Positions 34,878 to 44,657 are shown, counted from the stretch's first letter. The stretch is DNA of 64,000 bases from Arthrobacter sp. 31Y (GCF_000526335.1 NZ_JAFW01000001.1:2852001-2916000); one strand, 5' to 3'. Numbers and translations are program-made. The notes: a model not told the origin generated them from the letters alone.

Positions 34878-36224
34878 ATGAAGAAAACCAAGTACCTGCT
34901 ACCGGTCGCAGCCGCCGGTGTTCTGGCACTTACCCTTTCCGCCTGTAGCGGGGATGGTGGCGGTGGGGGATCCACCGCCGGCTCGGATGATTGCTCCGCC
35001 TACGAAAGCTATGGCAAGCATGACGGCAAGACCGTCTCCGTCTACTCCACCATCGTAGATATTGAAGCCACCAACCTCGAGGAATCCTGGAAGCAGTTCG
35101 AATCCTGCACGGGCATCACCATCAAGTACGAGGGCAGCAAGGAATTTGAAACGCAGATCGGTGTGCGTGCCCAGTCCGGCACCGCCCCTGATGTCGCGAT
35201 CTTCCCGCAGCCCGGCCTCCTCGCCACTCAGGCGCGGGCAGGCTATCTGAAGCCCGCTCCGAAGACTGTTTCCGATCTTGTGGACAAGAACTGGTCCCCG
35301 GACTGGAAGAAGTACGGCACCGTGGACGGAACGTACTACGCGGCCCCGATGCTTGCGAACGTCAAGGGCTTTGTTTGGTACGCGCCCAAGACCTTCAAGG
35401 ACAAGGGCTGGGAAGTCCCCAAGACGTGGGACGAAATGATCGATCTGTCCAAGAAGATCGCCGCTGATGACCCGAACATGAAGCCATGGTGTGCCGGATT
35501 CGAGTCTGGCGAAGCCACCGGCTGGCCCGGCACGGACTGGATTGAAGACGTCGTTCTGCGCGCCCACGGACCCGAGGTCTATGACCAGTGGGTAGCTCAC
35601 GAGATCCCGTTCAACGACCCCAAGATCGTGGATTCCTTCAACAAGGCCGGTGACATCCTGCTCAACAAGGACATGGTGAACGGTGGCTTTGGTGACGTCC
35701 GTACGATCCTGAGCACCGGCTTCGCCCAGGCTGGCCAGCCGGTTCTGGATGGTACATGCGCCATGCACCACCAGGCCAACTTCCAGGCAGCTAACTGGCC
35801 CGCAGGAACCAACGTTGCTGAGGATGGCGACGTATGGGCCTTCATCACCCCTCCGATTGACGAAAGCAAGGGCAAGGCAGTCACCGGTGGCGGCGAGATG
35901 GTAGGTGCCTACAAGGACACTGCGGAGGTCCAGTCGTTCCTGGCTTACCTGGCCAGCGCCGACTTTGCCAACAACCGCGTCAAGCTTGGCGGTGTGGTCA
36001 GTGCTAACAAGGGCCTGGATCCCAACAACGCGCAGTCTGACCTGGATAAGCTGACCGTCCAGATCCTCCAGGACCCGGAAACCGTCTTCCGCTTTGACGG
36101 CTCGGACCTTATGCCAAGTGCAGTTGGATCCAACTCCTTCTGGAAGGGCATCGTGCAGTGGATCAACGGCACGTCCTCACAGGATGTTGCCAACAGCATC
36201 GAATCCAGCTGGCCTAAGAGCTAA
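34878..36224 (+). CDS. Sugar ABC transporter solute-binding lipoprotein (alpha-glucoside type)
   Basis: The 448-residue lipoprotein has lipobox TLSACS near residue 22 and a Gly-rich spacer. Its binding domain resembles AglE-type family 1 binding proteins, with FESCTGITIKYEGSKEFETQ and AGYLKPAPKTVSDLVD. AglE proteins bind alpha-glucosides such as trehalose, sucrose or maltose. GAGGAG precedes the ATG at 34878. A hairpin after its stop probably raises its level over the permeases, as is common in ABC importers. No ATPase gene is present nearby. Confidence 0.88.
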   Translation: MKKTKYLLPVAAAGVLALTLSACSGDGGGGGSTAGSDDCSAYESYGKHDGKTVSVYSTIVDIEATNLEESWKQFESCTGITIKYEGSKEFETQIGVRAQSGTAPDVAIFPQPGLLATQARAGYLKPAPKTVSDLVDKNWSPDWKKYGTVDGTYYAAPMLANVKGFVWYAPKTFKDKGWEVPKTWDEMIDLSKKIAADDPNMKPWCAGFESGEATGWPGTDWIEDVVLRAHGPEVYDQWVAHEIPFNDPKIVDSFNKAGDILLNKDMVNGGFGDVRTILSTGFAQAGQPVLDGTCAMHHQANFQAANWPAGTNVAEDGDVWAFITPPIDESKGKAVTGGGEMVGAYKDTAEVQSFLAYLASADFANNRVKLGGVVSANKGLDPNNAQSDLDKLTVQILQDPETVFRFDGSDLMPSAVGSNSFWKGIVQWINGTSSQDVANSIESSWPKS

Positions 36225-36229
36225 CTCCC

Positions 36230-36281
36230 AAAGTGCTGCCTCCCCTGACTGGAACCCCCCAGCCGGGGAGGCAGTGCTTTT
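36230..36281 (+). terminator. Attenuating hairpin between binding protein and permease genes
   Basis: A 16-bp stem pairs 36230-36245 with 36265-36280 around a 19-base loop, with two mismatches, followed by TTTT. It lies six bases after the binding-protein stop. It probably trims readthrough into the permease genes. Confidence 0.8.
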
Positions 36282-36321
36282 CCCGGAACTTAGTGATTCA
36301 CTCACGCCCCGGAGGTTGGGT

Positions 36322-37287
36322 ATGGAATTTATCGGAGAAAAACTCCTTCAAGTAGTAATAGCCCTGGCGATTTTCGCAGCGGTTATCGGCCTCATCATGT
36401 TGCTGGTGGACAGGGCGCCGAAGTCCATCAAGGACAAGGTCACAGTGGCCGGCTTCCTCGCACCGGCCGCCATCCTGATGCTGGTGGGCCTGGTCTATCC
36501 GGCCATCCGCACGTCAACGCTTGCTTTCACCGATGCCGGTGGAAATGTCAACGGGTTCGACAACTTTGTATGGATGTTTACGCAGCCCGAGGCTCTGACC
36601 ACGCTGCGGAACACCGTCATTTGGACCGTCCTGGTTCCTCTGCTCTCCACGAGCTTTGGACTGGCCTACGCCGTGTTCATCGACAAGGCCCGTGGCGAGA
36701 AAGTACTCAAGTCGCTCGTCTTTATGCCAATGGCCATCTCCTTTGTGGGGGCCGGCATCATCTGGAAGCTTGTCTACGATTACCGCGGTCCGAACATCGA
36801 ACAAACCGGTGTGATCAACTTCTTCCTGGTCTCCCTGGGGATGGAACCCAAGCAGTTCCTCCTTGATGCACCGGGAAACACCATGTTCCTCATCATTGTG
36901 ATGGTCTGGATTCAGACTGGCTTCGCCATGGTGATTCTGTCGGCAGCCATCAAGGGAGTGCCGGTGGAACTCACCGAGGCAGCCCGCCTGGATGGCGCCA
37001 ACGCGTGGCAGCAGTTCCGCAACGTCACCATCCCGGGTATCCGTGGAGCCCTGGTGGTTGTGCTGACCACCATCACCATCGCCACCCTGAAGGTGTTCGA
37101 CATCGTGAGAACCATGACCGCCGGAAACTACGACACCTCGGTAGTTGCCAACGAAATGTACACGCAGGCCTTCCGGGCCGGTGAGCCAGGACGTGGTGCC
37201 GCTTTGGCCCTGATCCTGTTCCTGATGGTGCTGCCGATCGTCGTGTACAACGCTCGAGTCCTTCGTAAGCAAAGGGAGATCCATTGA
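36322..37287 (+). CDS. Sugar ABC transporter permease (AglF-like)
   Basis: The 321-residue protein has about seven helices. The first two (about 10-30 and 46-66) are separated by a charged loop, an extension typical of AglF. The EAA loop reads ELTEAARLDGANAWQQFRNV, which contacts the ATPase. GGAGG lies 7 bp before the ATG at 36322; the frame is open upstream to 36094 inside the binding-protein gene but is unrelated there. It overlaps the next gene by four bases. Confidence 0.88.
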   Translation: MEFIGEKLLQVVIALAIFAAVIGLIMLLVDRAPKSIKDKVTVAGFLAPAAILMLVGLVYPAIRTSTLAFTDAGGNVNGFDNFVWMFTQPEALTTLRNTVIWTVLVPLLSTSFGLAYAVFIDKARGEKVLKSLVFMPMAISFVGAGIIWKLVYDYRGPNIEQTGVINFFLVSLGMEPKQFLLDAPGNTMFLIIVMVWIQTGFAMVILSAAIKGVPVELTEAARLDGANAWQQFRNVTIPGIRGALVVVLTTITIATLKVFDIVRTMTAGNYDTSVVANEMYTQAFRAGEPGRGAALALILFLMVLPIVVYNARVLRKQREIH

Positions 37288-38246
37288 CAGCCACGCCAGC
37301 CCCGAAAGAGGCCTCGAAGGCCACCCGGCAGCGTCCTGGATCCGATCCCACGGAGGACGCTCAGCCGATGATGCGTCGGGTGAAGACCAAGCTCACGTCC
37401 AAGTGGGCAACAGCGGCAGCCATCATCATCGCCGTCGTATGGTCCGTCCCGACGTTCGGCCTCTTTGTCACCTCATTCCGTCCTGCTGCCAAGCAGGTGG
37501 GTCCCCGGTCCGACGGCTGGTGGAATGCCTTCGTCGACTGGCAGTTCACGATCAAGAACTATGCGGACGTCCTGGTCCCGGCGGGATCGCAGTCCGCCAA
37601 CCTCTCGCAGTACTTCGTCAACTCCATTGCGATCGTCGTCCCGGTCACCATCTTCGTGCTGGTCCTGGCATCCATGGCTGCCTACGTTTTTGCGTGGGGC
37701 AAGTTCAAGGGCCGCGACGGACTCTTCATCTTCGTCTTTGCCCTGCAGATCATTCCCCTCCAGATGGCGCTCATTCCGCTGCTGCAGTTCTTCACCCAGA
37801 CACTTCAGCTCCCGGCGGGTTCGTACGCTCAGCTGTGGATCGCCCACACCATGTTCGGCCTTCCGCTGGGCATCTTCCTGCTCCACAACTTCATCTCCGA
37901 AATTCCCGGTGAAGTCATTGAGGCAGCAAGGGTGGACGGTGCCGGACACAGCACCATTTTCTGGCGCATCATCCTGCCGCTCTCGGTTCCAGCACTGGCT
38001 TCCCTGGCGATCTTCCAGTTCTTGTGGGTCTGGAACGACCTTCTGGTGGCACTGGTGTTCTCGGGTGGAACGGCGGACGTAGCACCGATTACGCAGCGTT
38101 TGGCGGAGATTTCCGGCACACGTGGCGCCAGGGACTACTTGAACCCGGCGGCGGCATTCGTCTCCATCATCATCCCGCTCCTGGTGTTCTTCGGATTGCA
38201 GCGCTACTTCGTGCGGGGCCTGCTTTCCGGTGGCCTTAAGGGGTAG
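37284..38246 (+). CDS. Sugar ABC transporter permease (AglG-like)
   Basis: The 320-residue protein begins at TTG (37284), overlapping the previous stop as TTGA, with AAAGGGAG upstream. It has six or seven helices and the EAA loop VIEAARVDGAGHSTIFWRI. It forms the transmembrane channel with the preceding permease. An MsmK-type shared ATPase encoded elsewhere must energise the system, since none is encoded here. Confidence 0.88.
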   Translation: MTATPAPKEASKATRQRPGSDPTEDAQPMMRRVKTKLTSKWATAAAIIIAVVWSVPTFGLFVTSFRPAAKQVGPRSDGWWNAFVDWQFTIKNYADVLVPAGSQSANLSQYFVNSIAIVVPVTIFVLVLASMAAYVFAWGKFKGRDGLFIFVFALQIIPLQMALIPLLQFFTQTLQLPAGSYAQLWIAHTMFGLPLGIFLLHNFISEIPGEVIEAARVDGAGHSTIFWRIILPLSVPALASLAIFQFLWVWNDLLVALVFSGGTADVAPITQRLAEISGTRGARDYLNPAAAFVSIIIPLLVFFGLQRYFVRGLLSGGLKG

Positions 38247-38251
38247 GAACC

Positions 38252-38300
38252 GCGGCCTCGGTTGCGCAGCGCATTACGTGGCTGCGTAACCGAGGGCCGC
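38252..38300. terminator. Hairpin between the permease and lacI genes
   Basis: A stem of about 18 bp with one bulge and few mismatches pairs GCGGCCTCGGTTGCGCAG with CTGCGTAACCGAGGGCCGC around a loop of about 12 bases, 6 bp after the permease stop. No T run follows, so it may be a pause or stability element. Confidence 0.55.
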
Positions 38301-38361
38301 AATCCACAAATACACACCTAAGGTTTGAAGGCGGAGCAACGGCGGCCGGAGAGGGGAGCCT

Positions 38362-39417
38362 GTGTCAAAAGCAACGGGTAGATCCCAACGCGGTGGCCAT
38401 ACCGGCGTCAGTATTGAGGACGTCGCGGCAGCCGCTGGAGTCTCGACGGCCACCGTCTCACGAGCCGTCCGGGGATTACCCCGGGTGTCTCCCGCCACCC
38501 GGGAAAAGATCCTTGAGGTGGCCAGTTCCCTGGGCTACGTGGCCTCGTCGTCGGCCTCGGGGCTGGCTACGGGCCGAACGCGCACTATTGGCGTCTTGGC
38601 CCCGTTCGTCAGCCGTTGGTTCTTTTCCAAGGCCATTGAGGGCGCGGACCGGGAACTTCATTCGCGCAAGTACAACCTTTCCCTGTTCAACTTGGGCGGC
38701 CACGGCAGCAACCGTGAACGCCTCTTCAGCTCCACCATGGTCTATAAGCAGATCGACGCACTCCTGGTCCTATGTATGTCCTTGACCGAGGAAGAGCTGG
38801 AACACCTCCACAAAATCGACATTCCGCTGGTGGTGGTGGGCGGTCACGTTGAGGATTGCGCGTACATAGGCATCAACGATTACGACGCCGCGTCCACCGC
38901 CGTGCGGCATTTGCTGGACTTGGGACATAAGGACATCGCACTGCTCCACGGCGACGACGAAACGGACCTGAATTTCGACGTTCCCCGCGTGCGTATCCGC
39001 GCCTTCCAGGAAGTCATGACCGACGCCGGCCTGGAGGTCCGCCCGGAATGGGACCAGTGGGGCGATTTCACGGTGGCCAGCGGGCAGCAGGCGTTCAACC
39101 GGCTGTGGAGCCAGCCCGGCCGCAAGCCAACGGCCATCTTCTGCTCCTCGGACGAGATGGCGATGGGCGTCATCTTCGAGGCCGGACGGCACGGCGTCAG
39201 GGTGCCGCAGGATCTTTCAGTCATCGGGATCGATGATCACGACTTCTCCTCCTCACTCGGGCTCACCACCGTGGGGCAGCGGCCCGACAACCAGGCGGAG
39301 CTGGCCACCAAGATGCTGCTTGATGAGCTGGACGGCAACCCGGGAGCGGTCCATTCAGAGGTGGCCCCCCATCAGCTGATTGTGCGCGAGACAACGGCTC
39401 CGCCAACACGAAGCTAG
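38362..39417 (+). CDS. LacI-family transcriptional regulator of the ABC importer
   Basis: The 351-residue protein starts at GTG. It has the LacI helix-turn-helix at about 15-60 (SIEDVAAAAGVSTATVSRAV, hinge region after REKILEVASSLGYV) and a periplasmic-binding-like sugar domain to the end (DLSVIGIDDHDFSSSLGLTT). It is the last gene of the importer unit and probably represses it through the 34781 palindrome, with an imported sugar as inducer. Confidence 0.9.
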   Translation: MSKATGRSQRGGHTGVSIEDVAAAAGVSTATVSRAVRGLPRVSPATREKILEVASSLGYVASSSASGLATGRTRTIGVLAPFVSRWFFSKAIEGADRELHSRKYNLSLFNLGGHGSNRERLFSSTMVYKQIDALLVLCMSLTEEELEHLHKIDIPLVVVGGHVEDCAYIGINDYDAASTAVRHLLDLGHKDIALLHGDDETDLNFDVPRVRIRAFQEVMTDAGLEVRPEWDQWGDFTVASGQQAFNRLWSQPGRKPTAIFCSSDEMAMGVIFEAGRHGVRVPQDLSVIGIDDHDFSSSLGLTTVGQRPDNQAELATKMLLDELDGNPGAVHSEVAPHQLIVRETTAPPTRS

Positions 39418-39616
39418 GAAACCCGCGCCAGGCCTGGAAGTGACAGGCCGGGAACAAACCGGGTGCGCAAAGGTATCTCCGTCACGAATCCCGACCGCGG
39501 AGCACATAGCTACTGTGACCCGATAGTTACTGTGCCGCGACCATGCCCGACGACTCCTGAAACGGAGCAAACGTGTGGATTTGGCCCGGAGACACCAGCC
39601 AAATGAAAGAGAGATC

Positions 39617-40357
39617 ATGCATAAATCACTTCCGTCCCGGCTTGGGGCCGAAGCTTTGGGGACTTTTGTCCTCGTCTTCGGTGGATGTGGCAGCGCAGTT
39701 TTGGCTGCGAGAGTTCTCTCGGAGGACCGGATCAATATGGGAATCGGATTCCTGGGCGTCGCTTTGGCCTTCGGGCTGGCTGTTCTTGCCATGGCCTACG
39801 CGGTGGGACACATTTCCGGCGGACACTTCAACCCTGCGGTGACCATTGGTGCCGCTCTGGCAGGCCGTGTTGAATGGAAGGCCGTCGGCCCGTACATCAT
39901 CACGCAGGTCGCCGCTGCCTCGGTAGCAGGCCTGGCTCTCTTTGCCATTGCTTCCGGTAAAGACGGATTCGATGCTGTGGCGTCCGGCTTCGCCTCCAAT
40001 GGCTATGGTGAGAGATCCCCGGACGGGTATTCACTGGTAGCTGCCTTGGTGACTGAGATCGTCTTGACCGCAATTTTCCTTTACATCATCCTGGGCAGCA
40101 CGGATTCCCGGGCGCCGAAGGGTTTTGCGCCCGTCGCGATCGGGCTTGGACTGACCTTGATCCATTTGGTGTCCATCCCGGTGACGAACACTTCAGTGAA
40201 TCCGGCACGATCCCTGGGAGTGGCGTGGTTCGCAGGGCCTGAAGCCCTGGGACAGGTATGGCTATTCATTCTGGCGCCGATTATCGGGGCAGCCATTGCA
40301 GGCATCACCTACAAAATGTTCTTCCCCAACACCGAAGACGTGGTCCTGGAACGCTAG
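39617..40357 (+). CDS. Aquaporin (AqpZ-like MIP channel)
   Basis: The 246-residue protein has six helices and both half-helix motifs: [20 protein letters not shown] and [18 protein letters not shown]. AqpZ-type water channels carry the Arg of NPAR and a similar length; a glycerol facilitator would be longer with an Asp after the second NPA. ATG at 39617 follows AGAGAG; an in-frame GTG at 39575 is possible. The preceding 199-bp stretch holds no gene. Confidence 0.88.
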   Translation: MHKSLPSRLGAEALGTFVLVFGGCGSAVLAARVLSEDRINMGIGFLGVALAFGLAVLAMAYAVGHISGGHFNPAVTIGAALAGRVEWKAVGPYIITQVAAASVAGLALFAIASGKDGFDAVASGFASNGYGERSPDGYSLVAALVTEIVLTAIFLYIILGSTDSRAPKGFAPVAIGLGLTLIHLVSIPVTNTSVNPARSLGVAWFAGPEALGQVWLFILAPIIGAAIAGITYKMFFPNTEDVVLER

Positions 40358-40377
40358 AGGAGAACCACACAGCACAG

Positions 40378-41265
40378 TTAGGAAGCGCGGGCCAGCTGCC
40401 GGATAGGGATCCATCGCGAGGCGAGCCGGCGGTAGGCAGCGGCCGCGCCGGTCATGTCCCCTTCAGCCAGGCATTCGATGCCGAGCCTGACATCCATGGG
40501 GGACTCGTCCGGATACACCTTGTCAGCCACAGCCCCATAGTCCAGCTCCACCATGGACTGGACGTGGAAAAGTTCCAGCCATTCCGTGAGCTGTGTCAGG
40601 TCATCCAGCATGTCCAAATCCGGCGCGGCCAACGCTAAATGGGCCACGGCGAACCGTGCCCGGTCCAGGGCTTCATTGAGCGGTGTCCATACCCGGACGG
40701 TCAGAATGCGCCCCTCGGACTCCACCACGTCCTTGCGGTCCGACTCACTGAAGAGGGAGAACCAGCTGAACGGGATGCCCCACGTTGAGGCGCGGGTGTG
40801 CACCCGCTTAGCGGCTTCCCCGGCGTTGATGCGATCGATCCTGGCTTGGTGCTTGTCCCGCTGCGAGACCGGAATGAGGAGATCGGCCAGCGGGCTGTGC
40901 ACGCCGTCCATGAGCGCATTGGCTGCCAAGCCGGCCCTGATCACAAGTTGGCTGGGGCAGTAAAGCAGCCGTCCGGCGTCGTGGTCTTCTGTATCCGACG
41001 CCGCAGCGTGCCGTCCTGTGGGCACGCGCGTCATGCGGACCAAGTCCGTGTGGCCGGTGGGAAAGGGATCGCCGCCGGAACGCGTAATGCGTCCCAAGGA
41101 GGCTTGGAGCTCCGCATTCTCGACGGCGGCCCGGGAACCGTTCCTGGTGCCCTCCGCCACGAGTTGACGCTGCTGTTCGGGCGGGAACGCCTCTAGGGGC
41201 TCGTAAATGCGCAGCGACGAAGAGAACGGCAGACCTGCCTGGCCCCGGTACAGGTTTCCAGTCAT
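40378..41265 (-). CDS. Conserved hypothetical protein
   Basis: The 295-residue product is soluble and helical, with no signal peptide. Recognisable stretches are FPTGHTDLVRMTRVPTGRHA, GIPFSWFSLFSESDRK and a C-terminal AEGDMTGAAAAYRRLASRW that resembles a TPR helix pair. I know no function for this family. ATG at 41265 was chosen because upstream residues of this frame lie over the exonuclease gene and are not protein-like. It is 31 bp downstream of the exonuclease gene, so the two may be cotranscribed. Confidence 0.65.
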   Translation of the reverse strand: MTGNLYRGQAGLPFSSSLRIYEPLEAFPPEQQRQLVAEGTRNGSRAAVENAELQASLGRITRSGGDPFPTGHTDLVRMTRVPTGRHAAASDTEDHDAGRLLYCPSQLVIRAGLAANALMDGVHSPLADLLIPVSQRDKHQARIDRINAGEAAKRVHTRASTWGIPFSWFSLFSESDRKDVVESEGRILTVRVWTPLNEALDRARFAVAHLALAAPDLDMLDDLTQLTEWLELFHVQSMVELDYGAVADKVYPDESPMDVRLGIECLAEGDMTGAAAAYRRLASRWIPIRQLARAS

Positions 41266-41296
41266 ATCAACCGCCCTTTCGTCAGTGAGCCTGTAC

Positions 41297-42103
41297 TTAG
41301 TCTGCGAGCTCCACAATGACGGGAGCGTGGTCCGAGGCGCCCTTGCCTTTGCGTTCTTCGCGGTCAATCGAGGCACCGGTGACCCGTGAGGCCAGTTCCG
41401 GGGATGCCAGGCAGAAGTCGATGCGCATTCCTTCTTTCTTGGGGAAGCGCAGCTGCGTGTAGTCCCAGTACGTGTAGACACCGGGGCCCGGAGTGTAGGG
41501 ACGGACGACGTCGGTGAACCCGGCGGCTTCGAAGGCATGGAAGGCGGCGCGCTCGGGTTCGCTGACGTGGGTGTAGTTGTTGGTGCGGAACAGTTCGATG
41601 TCCCACACGTCGTCGTCGAACGGGGCGATGTTCCAGTCGCCCATGAGGGCGATCTGGGCCTTCGGATCGGCCTTGACCCACTCGGCTGCGTGGCCCTGCA
41701 GGACGTCCAGCCATTTGATCTTGTACGGCATGTGTTCGTCGTCCAGCGAGCGGCCGTTGGGAACGTAGAGGCTCCAGATGCGGATGCCGCCGCAGGTGGC
41801 GGCAATGGCGCGGGCTTCCTGGGCAGGGTCTTTGCCCGCCTTGCCGAATGCCGGCTGGTCCAGGAATGTGCGCTGCACATCCTCCAAGCCCACGCGCGAA
41901 GCAATGGCAACACCATTCCACTGGTTCACACCGAAGTGCGCAACCTCGTAACCCATGCGCTCAAAGAGCTCCCACGGGAAGTTCTCGTCCTTGCATTTGG
42001 TCTCCTGGATGGCCAGGACATCACAGTCGCTGCGCTCAAGCCAGGCTTCAACGCGGTCGGCACGGGCGCGGAGGGAGTTCACATTCCAGGTAGCTATCTT
42101 CAC
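41297..42103 (-). CDS. xth: Exodeoxyribonuclease III (AP endonuclease)
   Basis: The 268-residue protein is a full Xth/ExoA enzyme. It starts MKIATWNVNSLRARADRVEA, followed by LAIQETKCKDENFP (metal-binding Glu), ALMGDWNIAPFDDDVWD and the terminal catalytic His in GASDHAPVIVEL. It cuts the backbone at abasic sites in base-excision repair and degrades 3' ends. It also ends blocked 3' termini after oxidative damage. It is the upstream member of a probable two-gene unit. Confidence 0.93.
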   Translation of the reverse strand: MKIATWNVNSLRARADRVEAWLERSDCDVLAIQETKCKDENFPWELFERMGYEVAHFGVNQWNGVAIASRVGLEDVQRTFLDQPAFGKAGKDPAQEARAIAATCGGIRIWSLYVPNGRSLDDEHMPYKIKWLDVLQGHAAEWVKADPKAQIALMGDWNIAPFDDDVWDIELFRTNNYTHVSEPERAAFHAFEAAGFTDVVRPYTPGPGVYTYWDYTQLRFPKKEGMRIDFCLASPELASRVTGASIDREERKGKGASDHAPVIVELAD

Positions 42104-42176
42104 AGCCTCTAACTTACCGAACTTGGCGCTGAGCGCATCCCCTGACGGAGGATTACTACCGGGCGGAGTCCAAAGA

Positions 42177-42743
42177 TCAGTGACCGTACAGCGCTGAGGA
42201 CGATGCCAGCTTGCGGAGCCCGATACCCGAGACGATCAGGAGCAACCCTGTCACGATCGCGAACCCGGCCAACATCCAAACGAGGCTCAGGATGCCCAGG
42301 CCCGGGTTCACCAGCACCACAATCCCGAACACGGTGGTGATCAGGCCTGTCAGGAGCCAGATGCCCCAGCTCCGGATGAAGTTCCTCGCGGCAAGAGAGA
42401 GGATGATTTGGGAAAGACCCAGGACCAGGCCCCACAATCCGATCAGCACACCGATTGCTGCCGCCGTAATTCCCGGCAAGGCAATGGCCACAATGCCGGC
42501 TGCGATGGAAATGAGCCCACCCACTATGGTCCAGCGGGAACGGCCGGCGGGGTCGTAGAAATAATGAGCCACGCTGGTAATGCCGTCAATGATCGCGAAA
42601 ACGCCGAACATGACAACCACCACCAAAGCAGTGGCGCTCGGCAGAACAAAGATCAACAGGCCAAAAACTATGGATAGGGCTCCCCGGACCAGCAAAGCAG
42701 TTCCCGGGCTTTTGAACATTTTGCGATCCGCTGCGTCGTGCAT
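42177..42743 (-). CDS. HdeD-family membrane protein
   Basis: The 188-residue protein has six helices in three pairs, each with the HdeD pattern, for example GALSIVFGLLIFVLPSATA and GLISIAAGIVAIALPGITA. HdeD protects E. coli against acid at high cell density; homologues here have no tested role. ATG at 42743 (MHDAADRKMF) was chosen because residues further upstream lie over the response-regulator gene end and do not fit the family. Confidence 0.85.
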   Translation of the reverse strand: MHDAADRKMFKSPGTALLVRGALSIVFGLLIFVLPSATALVVVVMFGVFAIIDGITSVAHYFYDPAGRSRWTIVGGLISIAAGIVAIALPGITAAAIGVLIGLWGLVLGLSQIILSLAARNFIRSWGIWLLTGLITTVFGIVVLVNPGLGILSLVWMLAGFAIVTGLLLIVSGIGLRKLASSSALYGH

Positions 42744-42771
42744 ACGGCTCAGCGTAACCAACCTCGTGCCT

Positions 42772-43398
42772 TTACCGCATCCCCTCGCGCCGGATAGCTG
42801 TGGCAATTGCTGCGGCACGGGTTTCGACGCCGAGTTTGGCGTAGATGTGGGCGAGGTGGGTTTTGACGGTAGCTTCGGAAATGAACAGCCGTTTTCCAAG
42901 ATCCCGGTTGCTGAGGCCCTCGGTCAGGAGACTGAGTAATTCGGCTTCGCGTGGGGTGAGGATTTCGTCCGGATTCCGTAATTGTTGGAACAGCCGCGAG
43001 GCCACCGGCGCACTCATCACACTTTTCCCCTGCACGGCGCCCCGAACTGCCGCGAAGATCTCTTCCGGGGCGGCGTCCTTGAGCAGATAGCCCATGGCTC
43101 CGGCGTCCACGGCGCGGACAATGTCGGCGTCGGAATCGTAGGTGGTGAAGACAATGACGGCCTGCTTCGGGTTCCGCTGACGGAGTTGCTTGATGGCTTC
43201 GATGCCATCCATTCCGGCGCCCATGGCCAAATCCATGAGGACTACTGCGGGCGAATGCTCCTGGGCAGCTTCCAAGGCTTCCTCACCGAAGGACGCTTCC
43301 CCGACGACGGCGATGTCACTTTGGGTGCCCAGCAGCGCCTTGAGTCCGCTCCGGACCACCGTATGGTCATCGACGAGCAGCACGGAGATGGTGTTCAC
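42772..43398 (-). CDS. NarL/LuxR-family response regulator (SenR-like)
   Basis: The 208-residue protein has a receiver domain at about 1-120 with the phospho-acceptor Asp in VVLMDLAMGAGMDG and Lys in YLLKDAAPEE. The C-terminal LuxR helix-turn-helix reads LTPREAELLSLLTEGLSNRD. It overlaps the sensor kinase gene as ATGA, so the two are coexpressed and form one two-component system. Confidence 0.9.
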   Translation of the reverse strand: MNTISVLLVDDHTVVRSGLKALLGTQSDIAVVGEASFGEEALEAAQEHSPAVVLMDLAMGAGMDGIEAIKQLRQRNPKQAVIVFTTYDSDADIVRAVDAGAMGYLLKDAAPEEIFAAVRGAVQGKSVMSAPVASRLFQQLRNPDEILTPREAELLSLLTEGLSNRDLGKRLFISEATVKTHLAHIYAKLGVETRAAAIATAIRREGMR

Positions 43399-44657
43399 AG
43401 GGCCTCCTTCAGCGTGTTTGATTGATCGGGAACCCGGGGCAGTGGGAATTGTGCCGCGATGATGGTTCCGTCACCGGGCGAGCTCTCCACGGACAATTCT
43501 CCGCCCAACTGTTCAACCCGCTGCCGCATGGCGCGGAGCCCGTATCCTCCGTTTGCCGACGCCGGCGGTACCGCTGCGGGATCAAAGCCGCGGCCGTCGT
43601 CGAACACGTCCAAGGTGACCGCATCCGGAAGGTACCCGAGTGTCACGCTGGCGTGGTCCGCGCCGGCATGGAGTTTGATGTTGGCCACGGCGCTCTGGGT
43701 GACGCGGAGCAGCGCGTGCCGCACCTCGGACGGAAGCGGTTGCGGCTCCCCCGTGACGTGGATGCTGACGGTCTCAAAGTATTGCCGCGCCGCGTGTTCC
43801 AGGGCATCCGGGAGCGGCCCCGACTCAAGGCCAGGGGCGGAGAGTTCGTGAACCAGGCTGCGGGTGTCGGCCAGGTTCCGTCTGAGCAAATCTGTTGCCT
43901 TGCGTACGTCATTATTAGCCGCTGGAGCGGGCCACGAGCGCTGGGCGGCCTCAAGGAGGAGAAGGCTGCTGGCCAGGCCTTGGGTGACGGTGTCGTGGAT
44001 TTCACGTGAAACGCGCTCGCGTTCGGCGGCGATTCCGGCTTCACGCTGGTTCGCGGCCAGTTGCTCCTGGGCCTGGGTGACGTCGTCGAAGAGTTTGCGC
44101 TGCACTGCCGCGTCGCGCTCAATCTTGTTGTACATCAGGGTGAGAAGCGCGCCCGCAGCCAGGGGGCCCAGCAGCATGGAGATGTCCGTCCAACCGCTCA
44201 TCCGGAAGAGCCCGACGGCGGTGGCGGCCGCCGTCGCACCTCCCGCCACAAAGCCGGCCCAACCGCGGAAAGCAGTGCGCGTGAGGAAGAAAATGGCGAA
44301 GGAACACCAGGCGAAGCTCGGAGCGACCACCACCAGCGCCGCCCAGGCTGCCACCAAAGCCACCATCCACGGAATCCACAGCCGCTGCGCGCGCTGGCCC
44401 GTTGGCTGACGGCGGGCCAGTGGTTGGCGGTGGGCCAGCACTGCGGTTACCGCATACAGCGCGCACACGGCCCCGGCCAAAGCAACGGTCCACACGTTGT
44501 CCGCGGGGGAGTGGCGCATGACGTACCGGACTGCAGAGGACACCATGAGGACGGCAAAGCCCAAATGCACAACTACATCAATGCGGCCATCAATCCGGAT
44601 GCTGGCCGGGGTGCTGTTCCCGTTGTTGGGCTCTGGCCGTGGACGAGCAGTTGGCAT
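43395..44657 (-). CDS. NarL-type sensor histidine kinase (SenS-like)
   Basis: The 420-residue protein has five or six N-terminal helices (about residues 28-185), then a dimerisation domain with the phosphorylated His in ERERVSREIHDTVTQGLASS. A HATPase domain ends GGYGLRAMRQRVEQLGGELS. The short-loop, multi-helix sensor lacks a PAS or periplasmic domain, like SenS, which senses through an external partner. The partner candidate is the HbpS-like protein encoded divergently 195 bp away. Confidence 0.88.
   Translation of the reverse strand: MPTARPRPEPNNGNSTPASIRIDGRIDVVVHLGFAVLMVSSAVRYVMRHSPADNVWTVALAGAVCALYAVTAVLAHRQPLARRQPTGQRAQRLWIPWMVALVAAWAALVVVAPSFAWCSFAIFFLTRTAFRGWAGFVAGGATAAATAVGLFRMSGWTDISMLLGPLAAGALLTLMYNKIERDAAVQRKLFDDVTQAQEQLAANQREAGIAAERERVSREIHDTVTQGLASSLLLLEAAQRSWPAPAANNDVRKATDLLRRNLADTRSLVHELSAPGLESGPLPDALEHAARQYFETVSIHVTGEPQPLPSEVRHALLRVTQSAVANIKLHAGADHASVTLGYLPDAVTLDVFDDGRGFDPAAVPPASANGGYGLRAMRQRVEQLGGELSVESSPGDGTIIAAQFPLPRVPDQSNTLKEAL

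Noticed and set aside
41266..41916. N-terminal extension of the hypothetical gene at 40378
   Set aside because: The extension runs across the exonuclease III gene in another frame and reads as low-complexity residues. A reasonable ATG exists at 41265.
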